Shown here piece by piece: positions 1 through 8,751 of a DNA stretch of 64,000 nt (position 1 is the first letter of the stretch; each line of letters opens with the position of its first letter). Source of the stretch: Roseovarius marisflavi (GTDB taxonomy: Bacteria; Pseudomonadota; Alphaproteobacteria; Rhodobacterales; Rhodobacteraceae). Made by a program: the position numbers and the translations under genes. The notes beneath the pieces were generated by a model. That model worked only from the letters and a program-made list of their open reading frames with translations, made no database searches and was not told the DNA's origin. The stretch spans positions 62,001-126,000 of the forward strand of contig NZ_FRBN01000007.1 of the NCBI RefSeq assembly GCF_900142625.1, written 5' to 3'.

Positions 1-494
1 TGGCGCGGCTTGCCGCTCTTGGTCTGATTGATCAGGCCCCCAACCGCACCGCCCATGTGATCCGTATGGATGCGACCGAGGTATCCGAGGCCTATGACCT
101 GCGGCTGCTGTTGGAATGTGATCTGCTGGCCCGCGCCATCCCGGTGATGACCGAGGCGGATCTGACCCGCATCGACTATGCGTTGGCCCGTTCAAATCTT
201 GAGGCAAAAAACGCCAACTGGGCAGAGGGAGACCAGATGTTTCACGCCGCCCTCTATGCCCCTGCCATGCGCCCGCGTCAGGCGCAGATGATCACCGGCC
301 TGCGCCGCACCTGCCGCATCCAGATTTCCGCCTACGATGCCTTGCCCAACGAAACCGAACGCTGGCTGGCCGATCACCAGGCCTTGCGCGATGCTTGTCA
401 TCGCCGCGATACCAATGCCGCAGTGACCTGTCTTCGCGCCCACATTGAAGGGGCCCTAGACACGCTTTTGCAGAAAATGTCAGGCGACGCCTGA
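1..494 (+). CDS. GntR-family transcriptional regulator, FCD subfamily (5' end outside window)
   Basis: The reading frame is open from the left edge (codons in phase from position 3) to the TGA at 492-494, so the gene starts before the window. The first visible residues (LGLIDQAPNRTAHVIRM) match the end of a GntR winged-helix domain. The rest is an all-helical FCD ligand-binding domain, with the family hallmark of a tyrosine and LR pair followed by LLLE. FCD regulators usually sense small organic acids or sugars and repress a neighbouring catabolic operon; the target is not visible here. An internal GTG at 57 is not a credible start because it would remove the DNA-binding domain. Confidence 0.85.
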   Translation, partial: ARLAALGLIDQAPNRTAHVIRMDATEVSEAYDLRLLLECDLLARAIPVMTEADLTRIDYALARSNLEAKNANWAEGDQMFHAALYAPAMRPRQAQMITGLRRTCRIQISAYDALPNETERWLADHQALRDACHRRDTNAAVTCLRAHIEGALDTLLQKMSGDA

Positions 495-1052
495 TCAGAA
501 ACTGATCACCTCAGTCTCGGTTACCACCATGTCAAGCGGCTGATCGGTCGGTTCCGACGGCAGGTTGTCTGCCTCTTGCGCGGCATAGGCAAAACCAACC
601 GCCAGCGTCGGGCGCTTGGCGCGCAAAGCCTCAAGCGTGCGGTCATAAAACCCGCCGCCATAGCCAAGCCGCCCGCCCTGCCGGTCAAACGCCACCAGCG
701 GCACGATCAGGATTTCGGGCTCGATGAAGTCGTCCTCGGCCGGGATCATCGCGCCGAACGGCCCCTCGCGCAGGGCGCAGCCCGGCGTCCAGCGGGAGAA
801 TTTGAGCGGCAGGCCAGCCGCTTTGATTACCGGCACGCAGACCGGTCCATGCGCCGCCGCCTCTTGCATGGCGGGCAGCGGATCAATCTCGGAGCGGATC
901 GCCATATAGGCCGACAGCGGCACCCCGCGATAGCCCGCCAAGACGCTCGACAGCAGCGCCGCCTCGCCATGCGTGCGCGCCGCATGGGCCGCCGCACGAC
1001 GCGCAAAACCCGCCTTGCGGGCGGCGGCCTTGATTTGGCTCAGGTCGGTCAT
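495..1052 (-). CDS. 5-formyltetrahydrofolate cyclo-ligase
   Basis: 185 aa. Converts 5-formyl-THF plus ATP to 5,10-methenyl-THF in one-carbon metabolism (YgfA/MTHFS family). The N-terminal lysine/arginine-rich helix, the central FSRW...EGPFG segment and the C-terminal LGYGGGFYDR loop with downstream VGFAYAAQ are the family signatures, and the length is typical. Its ATG overlaps the stop of mgtE by four bases (ATGA), so the two are probably translationally coupled. It ends directly after the stop of the convergent GntR gene. Confidence 0.93.
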   Translation of the reverse strand: MTDLSQIKAAARKAGFARRAAAHAARTHGEAALLSSVLAGYRGVPLSAYMAIRSEIDPLPAMQEAAAHGPVCVPVIKAAGLPLKFSRWTPGCALREGPFGAMIPAEDDFIEPEILIVPLVAFDRQGGRLGYGGGFYDRTLEALRAKRPTLAVGFAYAAQEADNLPSEPTDQPLDMVVTETEVISF

Positions 1053-2440
1053 ACCAGAAACATCGCCGCCAATCCCAGAAAGGCGAAGAACCCGACAACA
1101 TCGGTGACCGTGGTCACGAAGGTGCCCGAGCCAAGCGCCGGATCAATGCCCATGCGATCCATGATCACCGGAATCGCCGATCCGGCAAGCCCGGCAACGA
1201 CCAGATTGATCACCATTGCGGCCGCTATCACATAGCCAAGCTCTGGCCCGCCGAACCACAGGATGCCCACGGCCCCCATGGTAGCGGCAAAAATCAGACC
1301 GTTGATCATCCCAACCATCACCTCGCGCCAAAGCACGCGCCAGACGTTCGAGCCGGTCAAATCCTTGGTCGCAAGCGCGCGCACCGCCACGGTAAGGCTT
1401 TGGGTGGCGGCATTGCCGCCCATCGAGGCCACGATTGGCATCAAAACGGCCAGTGCCACGAATTGGGCGATCGTCGCCTCGAACTGGGAAATGACCAGCG
1501 ACGCCAGGATCGCCGTCAACAAGTTCACCGCCAGCCAGGGCACACGCTGTTTGCTGGTCTCGATCACGCTGTCGTTCAGCCCGCCCTCGCCAACACCGGC
1601 AAGCCGCATGATGTCTTCTTCGTGCTCTTCATCAAGCACTGCCATGGCGTCATCAATGGTGATCACCCCGACAAGCCGGTCATCTTCATCGACCACGGGC
1701 GCGGAAATCAGGTGATACTGGTTGAACATGTAGGCCACATCGCCCTCGTCACGGGTGACGCGGATGGTGTGAAACGTGTCCTCGACCAGATCCTTGAGGG
1801 CCGTCTCGCGGCGCGCGCCCATGATGCGGCCAAGCGTTACATTGCCAACCGGATGCAGGCGCGGATCGACAAGGATCATGTGATAGAATTGCTCCGGAAG
1901 CTCTTCGACATTGCGCATGTAATCAATCGCATCGCCGACGCACCAATGCTCTGGCGCCATGACGACTTCGCGCTGCATCAGGCGGCCAGCGGAATATTCC
2001 GGATAGGTCAGCGATTGCTGAACGGCGATCCTGTCGCTGTCTTCAAGCGCGCTCAGGATGGTGGCCTGCTGGCCGCCTTCAAGATCCTCGACAAGATCGA
2101 CCACATCGTCTGAATCCAGATCCCGCACCGCATCGGCCAGCACTTCGGGCGTCAGAAGACCGATCACCTCTTCGCGAATCGATTCATCAAGTTCCGACAG
2201 GATGTCGCCGTCGAACTCGCGGCCATAAAGCGCGATCAGGGCGCGCCGGTCGCCGCTGTTGATCTGTTCCAGAAGGTCGGCGATATCGGCCGCGTGCAGC
2301 GGCTCCATCTCGGACAAGAGCAGATCCCGGTCGCCGGCATCGACCGCCTCGATGATCCGCGTCACCGCCTGTTTGTTCAGCGGGTAATCGTCCTCGTCGC
2401 GCTCGCTCACGGGGTCGCGGTCATAGTCATGCTCTGCCAT
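1049..2440 (-). CDS. mgtE: Magnesium transporter MgtE
   Basis: 463 aa. Mg2+-gated Mg2+ channel of the inner membrane. Visible in order: an acidic N-terminal helical domain (about residues 20-135, with HAADIADLLEQ), a tandem CBS pair (about 140-265) whose acidic surface senses Mg2+, a connecting helix, and five C-terminal membrane segments starting near RVPWLAVNLL (about 300). The segment ASMGGNAATQSLTVAVRALA is the characteristic pore-region sequence. Length matches the family. First gene of a two-gene operon with the cyclo-ligase; divergent from guaD across about 136 bases. Confidence 0.95.
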   Translation of the reverse strand: MAEHDYDRDPVSERDEDDYPLNKQAVTRIIEAVDAGDRDLLLSEMEPLHAADIADLLEQINSGDRRALIALYGREFDGDILSELDESIREEVIGLLTPEVLADAVRDLDSDDVVDLVEDLEGGQQATILSALEDSDRIAVQQSLTYPEYSAGRLMQREVVMAPEHWCVGDAIDYMRNVEELPEQFYHMILVDPRLHPVGNVTLGRIMGARRETALKDLVEDTFHTIRVTRDEGDVAYMFNQYHLISAPVVDEDDRLVGVITIDDAMAVLDEEHEEDIMRLAGVGEGGLNDSVIETSKQRVPWLAVNLLTAILASLVISQFEATIAQFVALAVLMPIVASMGGNAATQSLTVAVRALATKDLTGSNVWRVLWREVMVGMINGLIFAATMGAVGILWFGGPELGYVIAAAMVINLVVAGLAGSAIPVIMDRMGIDPALGSGTFVTTVTDVVGFFAFLGLAAMFLV

Positions 2441-2576
2441 TTCACATCCCCCTGTCGCGCTTCTGCGAGAGGATTAAAGAAGCAGCTTCAGGAAAACAAT
2501 GACAATACCTTGATTTACCCCGATTGCAGGCAGACATATTCTGAATTTTGAACAGCTATCAGACGAAAGAGGCCCG

Positions 2577-3863
2577 ATGTCCCACGATATGCTTCTGACC
2601 GGTCAGATCCTTGGCTTTGAGCGTACTCCCTTCGGGGGCGGCGATCCCAATGATGCGGCGCGCCTCGCCGAGGCGGTGTTGATCCGGGGCGGCAAGATCG
2701 CGGCCCTCGGGCGTGCTGCGGACCTGCGCGCAGAGGCGCCCGAGGCCGCGCAGGTCGACATGGGCGATGCCCTGATCTGTGCCGGCTTTGTCGATGCCCA
2801 TGTGCATTATCCGCAGACCGCGATGATCGCCAGCTGGGGCAAGCGGCTTCGCGATTGGCTTGAGACCTATACCTTCCCCGAGGAACTGCGCTTTGGCGAC
2901 CCGGCCTATGCGCGCGAGATTGCCAGCCGGTATTTCGACCTGACGCTGGCCAATGGCACCACGACCTGCGTCAGCTATTGCACCATCCACCCCGGCAGCG
3001 TGACCGCGTTCTTCGAGGCGGCACAGGCGCGCGGGGTGCGCGCGGTGGCGGGCAAGACCTGCATGGATCGCAACGCGCCGCCCGACCTCTGTGATACGGC
3101 GCAATCGGGGTATGACGACAGCAAGGCGCTGATCGGGGCATGGCACGGGGTGGACCGGTTGTCCTATGCGATCACGCCGCGATTTTCACCGACCTCGACG
3201 CGCGATCAGCTGGCCGCGCTTGGCGCGCTGTGGGCCGAGCATCCCGATTGCCTGATGCAGACCCACCTGAGCGAACAGACCGACGAGGTGGCCTGGGTCA
3301 AATCGCTCTACCCCGAGGCGCACGATTACCTTGATACCTACGAGGCGCACGGATTGCTTGGCGCACGCGGGCTTTATGGCCACGCGATCCACCTTGAGCC
3401 GCGCGAGCGGGATCGCCTGCGCGAGGTGGGGGCGGCGCTTGTTCATTGCCCGACCTCGAATACCTTCATCGGCTCTGGCCTGTTTGACATGGCCGCGCGG
3501 ATGGCCGAGGGACAGCGGGTCGGCCTTGCGACCGACACCGGCGGCGGATCAAGCTTTTGCATGCTGCGCACCATGGCCGCCGCCTATGAAATCGGCCAGC
3601 TTACCGGCACTGCGCTGCATCCCGCACAGCTTTTGTGGCTGGCGACCGCCGGATCGGCCGAGGCGCTGCATATGAGTGGGCAGATCGGTAATATCGCTCC
3701 GGGGATGGAGGCCGACCTTGTGGCGCTTGATCTGGCCTCGACGCCCGCCATCGCACAGCGCAGCGCGCGCGCCGATGACATCTGGGAGGCGCTGTTTCCG
3801 ACCATAATGATGGGCGATGATCGCGCGGTCAAACAGGTCTGGATCGCCGGGCGCCCCGCCTGA
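2577..3863 (+). CDS. guaD: Guanine deaminase
   Basis: 428 aa. Amidohydrolase converting guanine to xanthine and ammonia in purine salvage/catabolism. The zinc ligands VDAHVHYPQ (about residues 65-73) and the QTHLSE and GHAIHL histidines are present, as are the guanine-deaminase-specific SWGKRLRDWLETYTFPEE segment and the late ATDTGGGSSFCMLRTM with the catalytic aspartate. The start is an ATG preceded by GAAAGAGG. Another deaminase-type amidohydrolase lies 0.9 kb downstream on the opposite strand. Confidence 0.95.
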   Translation: MSHDMLLTGQILGFERTPFGGGDPNDAARLAEAVLIRGGKIAALGRAADLRAEAPEAAQVDMGDALICAGFVDAHVHYPQTAMIASWGKRLRDWLETYTFPEELRFGDPAYAREIASRYFDLTLANGTTTCVSYCTIHPGSVTAFFEAAQARGVRAVAGKTCMDRNAPPDLCDTAQSGYDDSKALIGAWHGVDRLSYAITPRFSPTSTRDQLAALGALWAEHPDCLMQTHLSEQTDEVAWVKSLYPEAHDYLDTYEAHGLLGARGLYGHAIHLEPRERDRLREVGAALVHCPTSNTFIGSGLFDMAARMAEGQRVGLATDTGGGSSFCMLRTMAAAYEIGQLTGTALHPAQLLWLATAGSAEALHMSGQIGNIAPGMEADLVALDLASTPAIAQRSARADDIWEALFPTIMMGDDRAVKQVWIAGRPA

Positions 3864-3968
3864 GGGCTTGTCGGGCTGTTGCCTGCCCGCCGCGCGAGAC
3901 CAACCATCGCCACGCGCCATTTCGGCCCTATCTGCCTGAGCGTACCATCAGGAAAGAGGCCACAGCCC

Positions 3969-4208
3969 ATGACCAGCCAGATCACCCGGCACCTTGCCGA
4001 GGCCACCCGCGCCATCGACGCCCAGTTCGGTGAAGGTTATGCCCGCGACAACCCCGATCTTGTGGCAAGCCTCGTGCAAAGCGCCACCATCGAGAGCGCC
4101 GTCGCAACCGGCTATGCCGCCCACCAAGAGGCCCTTGCCGCCGCCCGTCAGATAAGCGCCGACATCGGCGACACGATCCTCAAACTGAAACCGCGCTTCT
4201 TCGGCTGA
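3969..4208 (+). CDS. Small uncharacterised helical protein
   Basis: 79 aa, not assigned to a family. The ATG at 3969 is chosen over an upstream in-frame start because it has an AGGAAAGAGG ribosome site just before it. The sequence is helix-rich, with acidic and alanine-rich stretches and no cysteine, signal peptide or membrane segment (ARDNPDLVASLVQSATIE...AALAAARQISADIG). It lies 105 bases downstream of guaD and converges with the CAP-domain gene four bases away. Coding is likely from the ribosome site and composition; function unknown. Confidence 0.65.
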   Translation: MTSQITRHLAEATRAIDAQFGEGYARDNPDLVASLVQSATIESAVATGYAAHQEALAAARQISADIGDTILKLKPRFFG

Positions 4209-4212
4209 TCCT

Positions 4213-4671
4213 CTAACAGCCCGGGCGACCCAGAACCATCACCCAGAGGTTCCCCGGCCCGCGCACCAGGCCGAATTCGGCGGCACTCTTGTGCAGCATA
4301 TTACGCCGATGGCCGGGCGAGGCCATCCAGGCCCGCAACACCTCGTCCAGGGTGCCCTGCCCCTTGGCGATATTCTCGGCCACGAAACAAAAGCCGTATT
4401 GCTGTCGCCGAACCCGGTCACCGATGCTGCTGCCATTGGCGCCGGTGTGGCTGAAGTATCCGTTTTTGGCCATGTCGCCGGCATGGGCCGCCGCCGCCCG
4501 CGTGAGCTTGGGCGAGAGGGCGACCGCGCCGCGCCCGCTCTTGGCCCGCTCGGCATTGACCCAGGCAAGCGAGGCCTGGCCGAAATCCGTCGCCTGCGCC
4601 TGCGCCGGTGTCATCGGGGCGGCCAGCATGAACAGGACTGCGAGAAGACCAAGCAAACGAAATCCCGACAT
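4213..4671 (-). CDS. Secreted CAP-domain (SCP/PR-1, YkwD-like) protein
   Basis: 152 aa. A signal peptide (about residues 1-25, ending AQA) is followed by a complete small CAP domain. The motifs are WVNAERAKSG, the cavity histidine in AAAHAGDMAKNGYFSHTG, the AENIAKGQ segment and the SPGHRRNML box. Bacterial CAP proteins are secreted, and their activity is mostly unknown. There is no transmembrane anchor or other domain. Convergent with the 79-aa gene and followed on the same strand by nothing closer than the left-hand cluster. Confidence 0.88.
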   Translation of the reverse strand: MSGFRLLGLLAVLFMLAAPMTPAQAQATDFGQASLAWVNAERAKSGRGAVALSPKLTRAAAAHAGDMAKNGYFSHTGANGSSIGDRVRRQQYGFCFVAENIAKGQGTLDEVLRAWMASPGHRRNMLHKSAAEFGLVRGPGNLWVMVLGRPGC

Positions 4672-4705
4672 CCTGACGCCCCCTGAAAGTTATCAAAGCC
4701 CCAGC

Positions 4706-6043
4706 CTAGCGCTCGGCCGAGGCCCGCGCCAGCCGGTTTTGCCGCTCAATCACCTTCGGCAAATCTATGCTGATCAGATGGCCGTCGCGCACCACTTGGC
4801 GCCCCTCGACAAAGAGGTCACGCACGCGGGTCGGCCCGGCCAGCAAAAGCGCCGCCGGGTCCCAGCTTCCGGCGCTTTCAAGACCACGCACATCCCAGAT
4901 TGCGATGTCTGCGCGTTTACCAAGGGCGATCTGACCGCAATCGCTGCGCCCCAGAACCTCGGCCCCGCCGCGTGTCGCGATCTCAAGCGCCTCGCGCGCA
5001 CTCATCGCATCGGCGCCTTGGCTGACCCGCTGCAAGAGCATGGATTGGCGCGCCTCAAGCACGAGGTTTCCCGCGTCATTGCTGGCCGAACCATCAACCC
5101 CGAGCCCCACCTTGACGCCCGCATCCCGCATGGCCCGCACCGGCGCGATGCCCGATCCAAGGCGACAGTTGGAACAGGGGCAATGCGCAACACCCGTGCG
5201 GGTTTTTGAAAACAGATCAATCTCTTGCGCGTCCAACTTAACGCAATGTGCATGCCAGACATCATCGCCCGTCCAGCCGAGATCCTCGGCATACTGCCCT
5301 GGACGACAGCCGAAATTTGCCTCGGAATAGGCGATATCCTCTTCGTTTTCGGCCAGATGAGTATGCAACATCACCCCTTTATCGCGCGCCAGAAGCGCTG
5401 CATTGCGCATCAGGTCACGGCTCACCGAGAACGGCGAACAGGGCGCGATACCGACCCGGCACATCGATCCCTCCCCGGCATCATGAAAGGAATCTATCAC
5501 GCGAATACAGTCATTTAGAATGCGATCTTCACCCTCTACCAAAGCATCGGGCGGCAGACCGCCAGCACTTTCGCCGATGCTCATCGCGCCGCGCGTGGGG
5601 TGAAACCGCAAGCCGATCTCGGCCGCCGCATGGATCGTATCCTCAAGCCGTGCGCCGTTGGGAAAAATGTAGAGATGATCGGAACTTAGCGTGCATCCTG
5701 AAAGCGCCAGCTCGGCCAGCCCGGTGAGGGCAGAGACCCGCGTTTCCTCTGGCCCGAAGCGCCCCCAGATCGGATAGAGCGTTTTCAGCCAGCCAAACAA
5801 CAGCGCATCCTGCGCCCCCGGCACCGCCCGTGTCAGGCTTTGATAAAGATGGTGATGCGTGTTCACCAGGCCCGGCGTCACCACACAGCCCGCCGCAAGA
5901 ACCACCTCGCCATCGCTTTCAAGAGCATGCCCGACACCGGCGATGATGCCGTTGCGGATCAGGATATCGGCGCCGCGCAACTCTTCGCGCGCGTCATTCA
6001 TCGTGAGCAGATAGTCCGCGCCACGGATCAAAATTTCTCTCAT
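4706..6043 (-). CDS. Amidohydrolase, 8-oxoguanine deaminase / TRZ-ATZ type
   Basis: 445 aa from the ATG at 6043, chosen because AAGGGG lies upstream; an in-frame ATG 54 bases earlier would add an atypical tail. A cytosolic metal-dependent deaminase of the AtzB/SsnA branch. Metal site and catalytic residues: TPGLVNTHHHLYQSL (about 60), HTHLAENEEDI (about 225), WHAHCVKL (about 265) and GLGVDGSASND (about 315). This branch includes 8-oxoguanine deaminase and hydroxyatrazine ethylaminohydrolase. With guaD nearby, an oxidised-purine substrate is the best guess, but sequence alone does not fix it. Confidence 0.85.
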   Translation of the reverse strand: MREILIRGADYLLTMNDAREELRGADILIRNGIIAGVGHALESDGEVVLAAGCVVTPGLVNTHHHLYQSLTRAVPGAQDALLFGWLKTLYPIWGRFGPEETRVSALTGLAELALSGCTLSSDHLYIFPNGARLEDTIHAAAEIGLRFHPTRGAMSIGESAGGLPPDALVEGEDRILNDCIRVIDSFHDAGEGSMCRVGIAPCSPFSVSRDLMRNAALLARDKGVMLHTHLAENEEDIAYSEANFGCRPGQYAEDLGWTGDDVWHAHCVKLDAQEIDLFSKTRTGVAHCPCSNCRLGSGIAPVRAMRDAGVKVGLGVDGSASNDAGNLVLEARQSMLLQRVSQGADAMSAREALEIATRGGAEVLGRSDCGQIALGKRADIAIWDVRGLESAGSWDPAALLLAGPTRVRDLFVEGRQVVRDGHLISIDLPKVIERQNRLARASAER

Positions 6044-6157
6044 GAAAATAACCCCTTGCCAGTGCTTCCTCACCCCCTCTGGAAGCATGGATTGCACGGC
6101 GGAAAGGGGTTAAGAACCGTGCAGCAGATAGTATTTACCCCCAAAGCGCGGATAGGA

Positions 6158-6949
6158 TCAAGCCACCCGCGACAAAACCTTCAGGGCGGCCGTGTGCTGT
6201 TGACGGCTCGCCGCAGCAAGAATGCGCCCACCTTGATGCGCCGGACCACCTTGCCAGTCGGTCACGATCCCGCCTGCGGCCTCGATCACGGCAATCGGCG
6301 CGTGAACGTCATAGGGCGCAAGCCCGGCCTCGACCACAAGGTCGATCTGCCCCGCCGCCACAAGCGCATAGGCATAGCAATCAAGCCCATAGCGCACCAG
6401 CTTGACCTGTTGCGCCAAATCGGCAAATCCGGCGCCCTCGGCGGCGCTGCCGACCTCTGGAAAGGTGGTAAAGAGGATCGACTCGCTCAGGGGGCGGTCA
6501 CAGCGCGCCCTGAGGGGCCGCGTGCCCAGGGGGCCAGTCATCGTCGCGCGCCCAAAGCCGCCCTCGAACCGCTCGCCGATGTAGGGTTGGTCAATCAGCC
6601 CGTAGATCGGACCGCTGTGATCAGAGAGCGCAACAAGCACCCCCCAGGTGGCAGAGCCGGACAGAAAGGCGCGCGTGCCGTCGATCGGGTCAAGCACCCA
6701 CGTCAGACCGCTTTTCCCCGCCACCTTATCGAATTCCTCGCCCAGAATGCCATCCTCGGGGCACATCCTGGAGAGCACCTCTCGCATTGCAAGCTCTGCA
6801 GCGCGGTCGGCCTCGGTCACCGGATCAAAACTGCCATCGGAATGCTTGTTGTCAGTCACGAGGTCGGCGCTTCGGAAAAACGGCAAAACCGCCGCACGCG
6901 CGGCATCGGCCAACGCATGGGCGGTTTCAATTTTCTTGTCGATATCCAT
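6158..6949 (-). CDS. hisN: Histidinol-phosphatase, inositol-monophosphatase family
   Basis: 263 aa. Mg2+-dependent phosphatase of the IMPase fold; the HisN branch dephosphorylates histidinol phosphate in histidine biosynthesis. Metal-binding motifs are DPVTEADRAAE, GILGEEF (about 65-75), WVLDPIDGTRAFLSG (about 85-100) and APYDVHAPIAVIEAAGG near the C-terminus. The DGTRAF form rather than DGTxNF is typical of HisN. A single-gene unit here, between the amidohydrolase and an XRE regulator on the same strand. Confidence 0.9.
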   Translation of the reverse strand: MDIDKKIETAHALADAARAAVLPFFRSADLVTDNKHSDGSFDPVTEADRAAELAMREVLSRMCPEDGILGEEFDKVAGKSGLTWVLDPIDGTRAFLSGSATWGVLVALSDHSGPIYGLIDQPYIGERFEGGFGRATMTGPLGTRPLRARCDRPLSESILFTTFPEVGSAAEGAGFADLAQQVKLVRYGLDCYAYALVAAGQIDLVVEAGLAPYDVHAPIAVIEAAGGIVTDWQGGPAHQGGRILAAASRQQHTAALKVLSRVA

Positions 6950-7010
6950 GACCGGCCTGCCCTTTATCTGCGCTATGAGAACGCAGACTTAGGCCACAGA
7001 CATGTCAGGC

Positions 7011-7385
7011 TCAAGCCACCTCGCTCAGGACGCGGGCAAGATCGAACAGGCGGCGACGTTGATTTTCCGGGATCGCATAATACGACCGCACCAGATCAAG
7101 CGCCTCTTTATCGCCAAGAATATCCGTCGGTACATTGTCGGTTTTCTCGCGGGGTGAATCACCTTCGTGCTCCAGACCCTCAAAGAAAAAGCTGATTTCG
7201 ACTTCGAGCGAATCGGCGATATCCCAAAGACGGGACGCGCTGACACGGTTCGCACCGGTTTCATATTTTTGAATCTGCTGAAATTTAATTCCAACACTTT
7301 CCGCAAGCTGCTGCTGAGTCATCCCGACCAGCCAACGGCGATGCCGAATGCGTTTTCCAACGTGCACATCTACTGGGTGCGGCAT
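7011..7385 (-). CDS. XRE-family transcriptional regulator
   Basis: 124 aa. A single N-terminal HTH_3 domain (about residues 8-65: RIRHRRWLVGMTQQQLAESV...FQQIQKYETGANRVSASRLWDIAD) followed by an unrecognised C-terminal segment ending in a helix (ENQRRRLFDLARVLSEVA). The length and helix 3 resemble short chromosomal XRE regulators of Rhodobacteraceae. Six 19-bp repeats sit 16 bases upstream of the ATG, which suggests autoregulation. The target genes are unknown. Confidence 0.88.
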   Translation of the reverse strand: MPHPVDVHVGKRIRHRRWLVGMTQQQLAESVGIKFQQIQKYETGANRVSASRLWDIADSLEVEISFFFEGLEHEGDSPREKTDNVPTDILGDKEALDLVRSYYAIPENQRRRLFDLARVLSEVA

Positions 7386-7400
7386 TGAATATTCCTTCTA

Positions 7401-7511
7401 TTGTAACTTTTACGTCCTATTGTAACTTTTACGTCCTATTGTAACTTTTACGTCCTATTGTAACTTTTACGTCCTATTGTAACTTTTACGTCCTATTGTA
7501 ACTTTTACGTC
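7401..7511. repeat. Six tandem 19-bp repeats upstream of the XRE gene
   Basis: The unit TTGTAACTTTTACGTCCTA starts at 7401, 7420, 7439, 7458, 7477 and 7496. Five copies are exact and the sixth stops after 16 bases. Each unit carries a short inverted repeat, GTAA-CTT-TTAC, the size expected for a half-turn operator bound by an HTH dimer. The array is in the promoter/leader of the XRE gene (start 7385). It is not CRISPR-like because no spacers separate the units. Confidence 0.97.
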
Positions 7512-7788
7512 GCCGGAAATACGGCATTCAAAGACACTAAACGCGCCAAACAAACACGCCACGCATCCCAGCAGCGCTCTTTTGAACTTAACAAGATACA
7601 GCCGAAATACAAGAAATATCGCTATCCGTTTACGCACCCTACCCGAAAGATACTCAATCTATGCGGAAGCTAACCTTTTGAATAGGTCAGAGTCACGCAA
7701 TACTGGTGGTTTTGACCCACCGAATCGAATTAGCTAAATCCGATCAACAGTTTGTTGCCAAATTTGACGGAATCAAGAAGGGTATAAC
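7512..7788. other. Non-coding interval between the repeat array and the quinone oxidoreductase gene
   Basis: About 277 bases, visibly less GC-rich than the genes around it, with no credible ORF. It must carry the rightward promoter of the oxidoreductase gene, and its last bases (AGAAGGGTATAAC) include that gene's ribosome site. No RNA element was recognised. Confidence 0.6.
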
Positions 7789-8751
7789 ATGCGCGCTTTT
7801 CACATCGCCAGCACCGGGGCCACGCCCGCCATTTGCGACATATCGCGCCCCACCCCCAAGCAAGGCGAGCTTCTCCTGAAAATCGAGGCCTGCGGTCTCA
7901 ATTTCGCCGACCTCTTGATGATCAAGGGCGAATATCAGGATACACCACCCGCCCCGTTCACCCTTGGCATGGAGGTGGCCGGCGTCGTTGACGCGCTTGG
8001 CCCCGACACCGACGGCCCCGCCCCCGGCACGCGGGTTGCGGTCTTTGGCGGTCAGGGCGGGCTGGCGGACTATGGCTGTTTTCCGGCGAATCGGGCGGTG
8101 GCCTTGCCCGATGACATGACGTTCAGCGATGCCGCCGCCTTTCTGATTGCCTATGGCACCAGCCATGTCGCGCTGGACCACAGGGCACACCTGCAACCCG
8201 GCGAGACGCTTCTGGTGCTGGGCGCCGCGGGGGGCGTCGGCCTCACGGCTGTGGAAATCGGCAAGCAGATGGGCGCACGGGTGATTGCCTGCGCACGCGG
8301 CGCCGACAAGCTCGAGGTGGCGCGTGCCGCCGGGGCGGATCATCTGATTGATGCCAAGAGCGCCGATATCCGCGAGGCCTGCAAGGCGCTTGGCGGGGTC
8401 GATGTGGTCTATGATCCGGTCGGCGGGGATCAGTTCAAGGCCGCCTTTCGCGCCTGCAACCCCGAGGCGCGCCTGCTGAGCATCGGCTTTGCCAGTGGCG
8501 AGGTGCCACAAATTCCGGCCAATCACCTGTTGGTCAAGAACCTGTCGGTGATCGGCCTTTATTGGGGCGGTTACCTGAATTTCCGCCCCGAGGTGGTCAC
8601 CAATAGCCTTGCCACCCTGTTCGACTGGTACGCAGAGGGCCGCATCAAACCGCACATCAGCCATGTCCTGCCGCTTGAACGCGCCGATGAGGCGCTTGAA
8701 TTCCTGCGCTCGCGCAAATCGACCGGCAAGGTGGTGGTCACGCTGACATGA
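7789..8751 (+). CDS. NADPH:quinone oxidoreductase, zinc-free MDR family
   Basis: 320 aa. Medium-chain dehydrogenase/reductase of the quinone oxidoreductase branch, cytosolic, using NADPH to reduce quinones or enones. An N-terminal GroES-like domain (ACGLNFADLLMIKGEYQ; PFTLGMEVAGVV) is followed by a Rossmann fold with VLGAAGGVGLTAVEIGKQMG (about 143-162). The zinc ligands of alcohol dehydrogenases are absent, as expected for this branch. Ribosome site AGAAGGG. Its 3' end overlaps the convergent LysR gene by 14 bases. Confidence 0.92.
   Translation: MRAFHIASTGATPAICDISRPTPKQGELLLKIEACGLNFADLLMIKGEYQDTPPAPFTLGMEVAGVVDALGPDTDGPAPGTRVAVFGGQGGLADYGCFPANRAVALPDDMTFSDAAAFLIAYGTSHVALDHRAHLQPGETLLVLGAAGGVGLTAVEIGKQMGARVIACARGADKLEVARAAGADHLIDAKSADIREACKALGGVDVVYDPVGGDQFKAAFRACNPEARLLSIGFASGEVPQIPANHLLVKNLSVIGLYWGGYLNFRPEVVTNSLATLFDWYAEGRIKPHISHVLPLERADEALEFLRSRKSTGKVVVTLT

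Noticed and set aside
6044..6097. Longer start for the amidohydrolase at 6097
   Set aside because: The ATG at 6043 has AAGGGG and begins with the family's first strand; the upstream 18 residues look non-coding.
7401..7511. CRISPR array
   Set aside because: The 19-bp units are directly adjacent with no spacers, and no cas gene is present.
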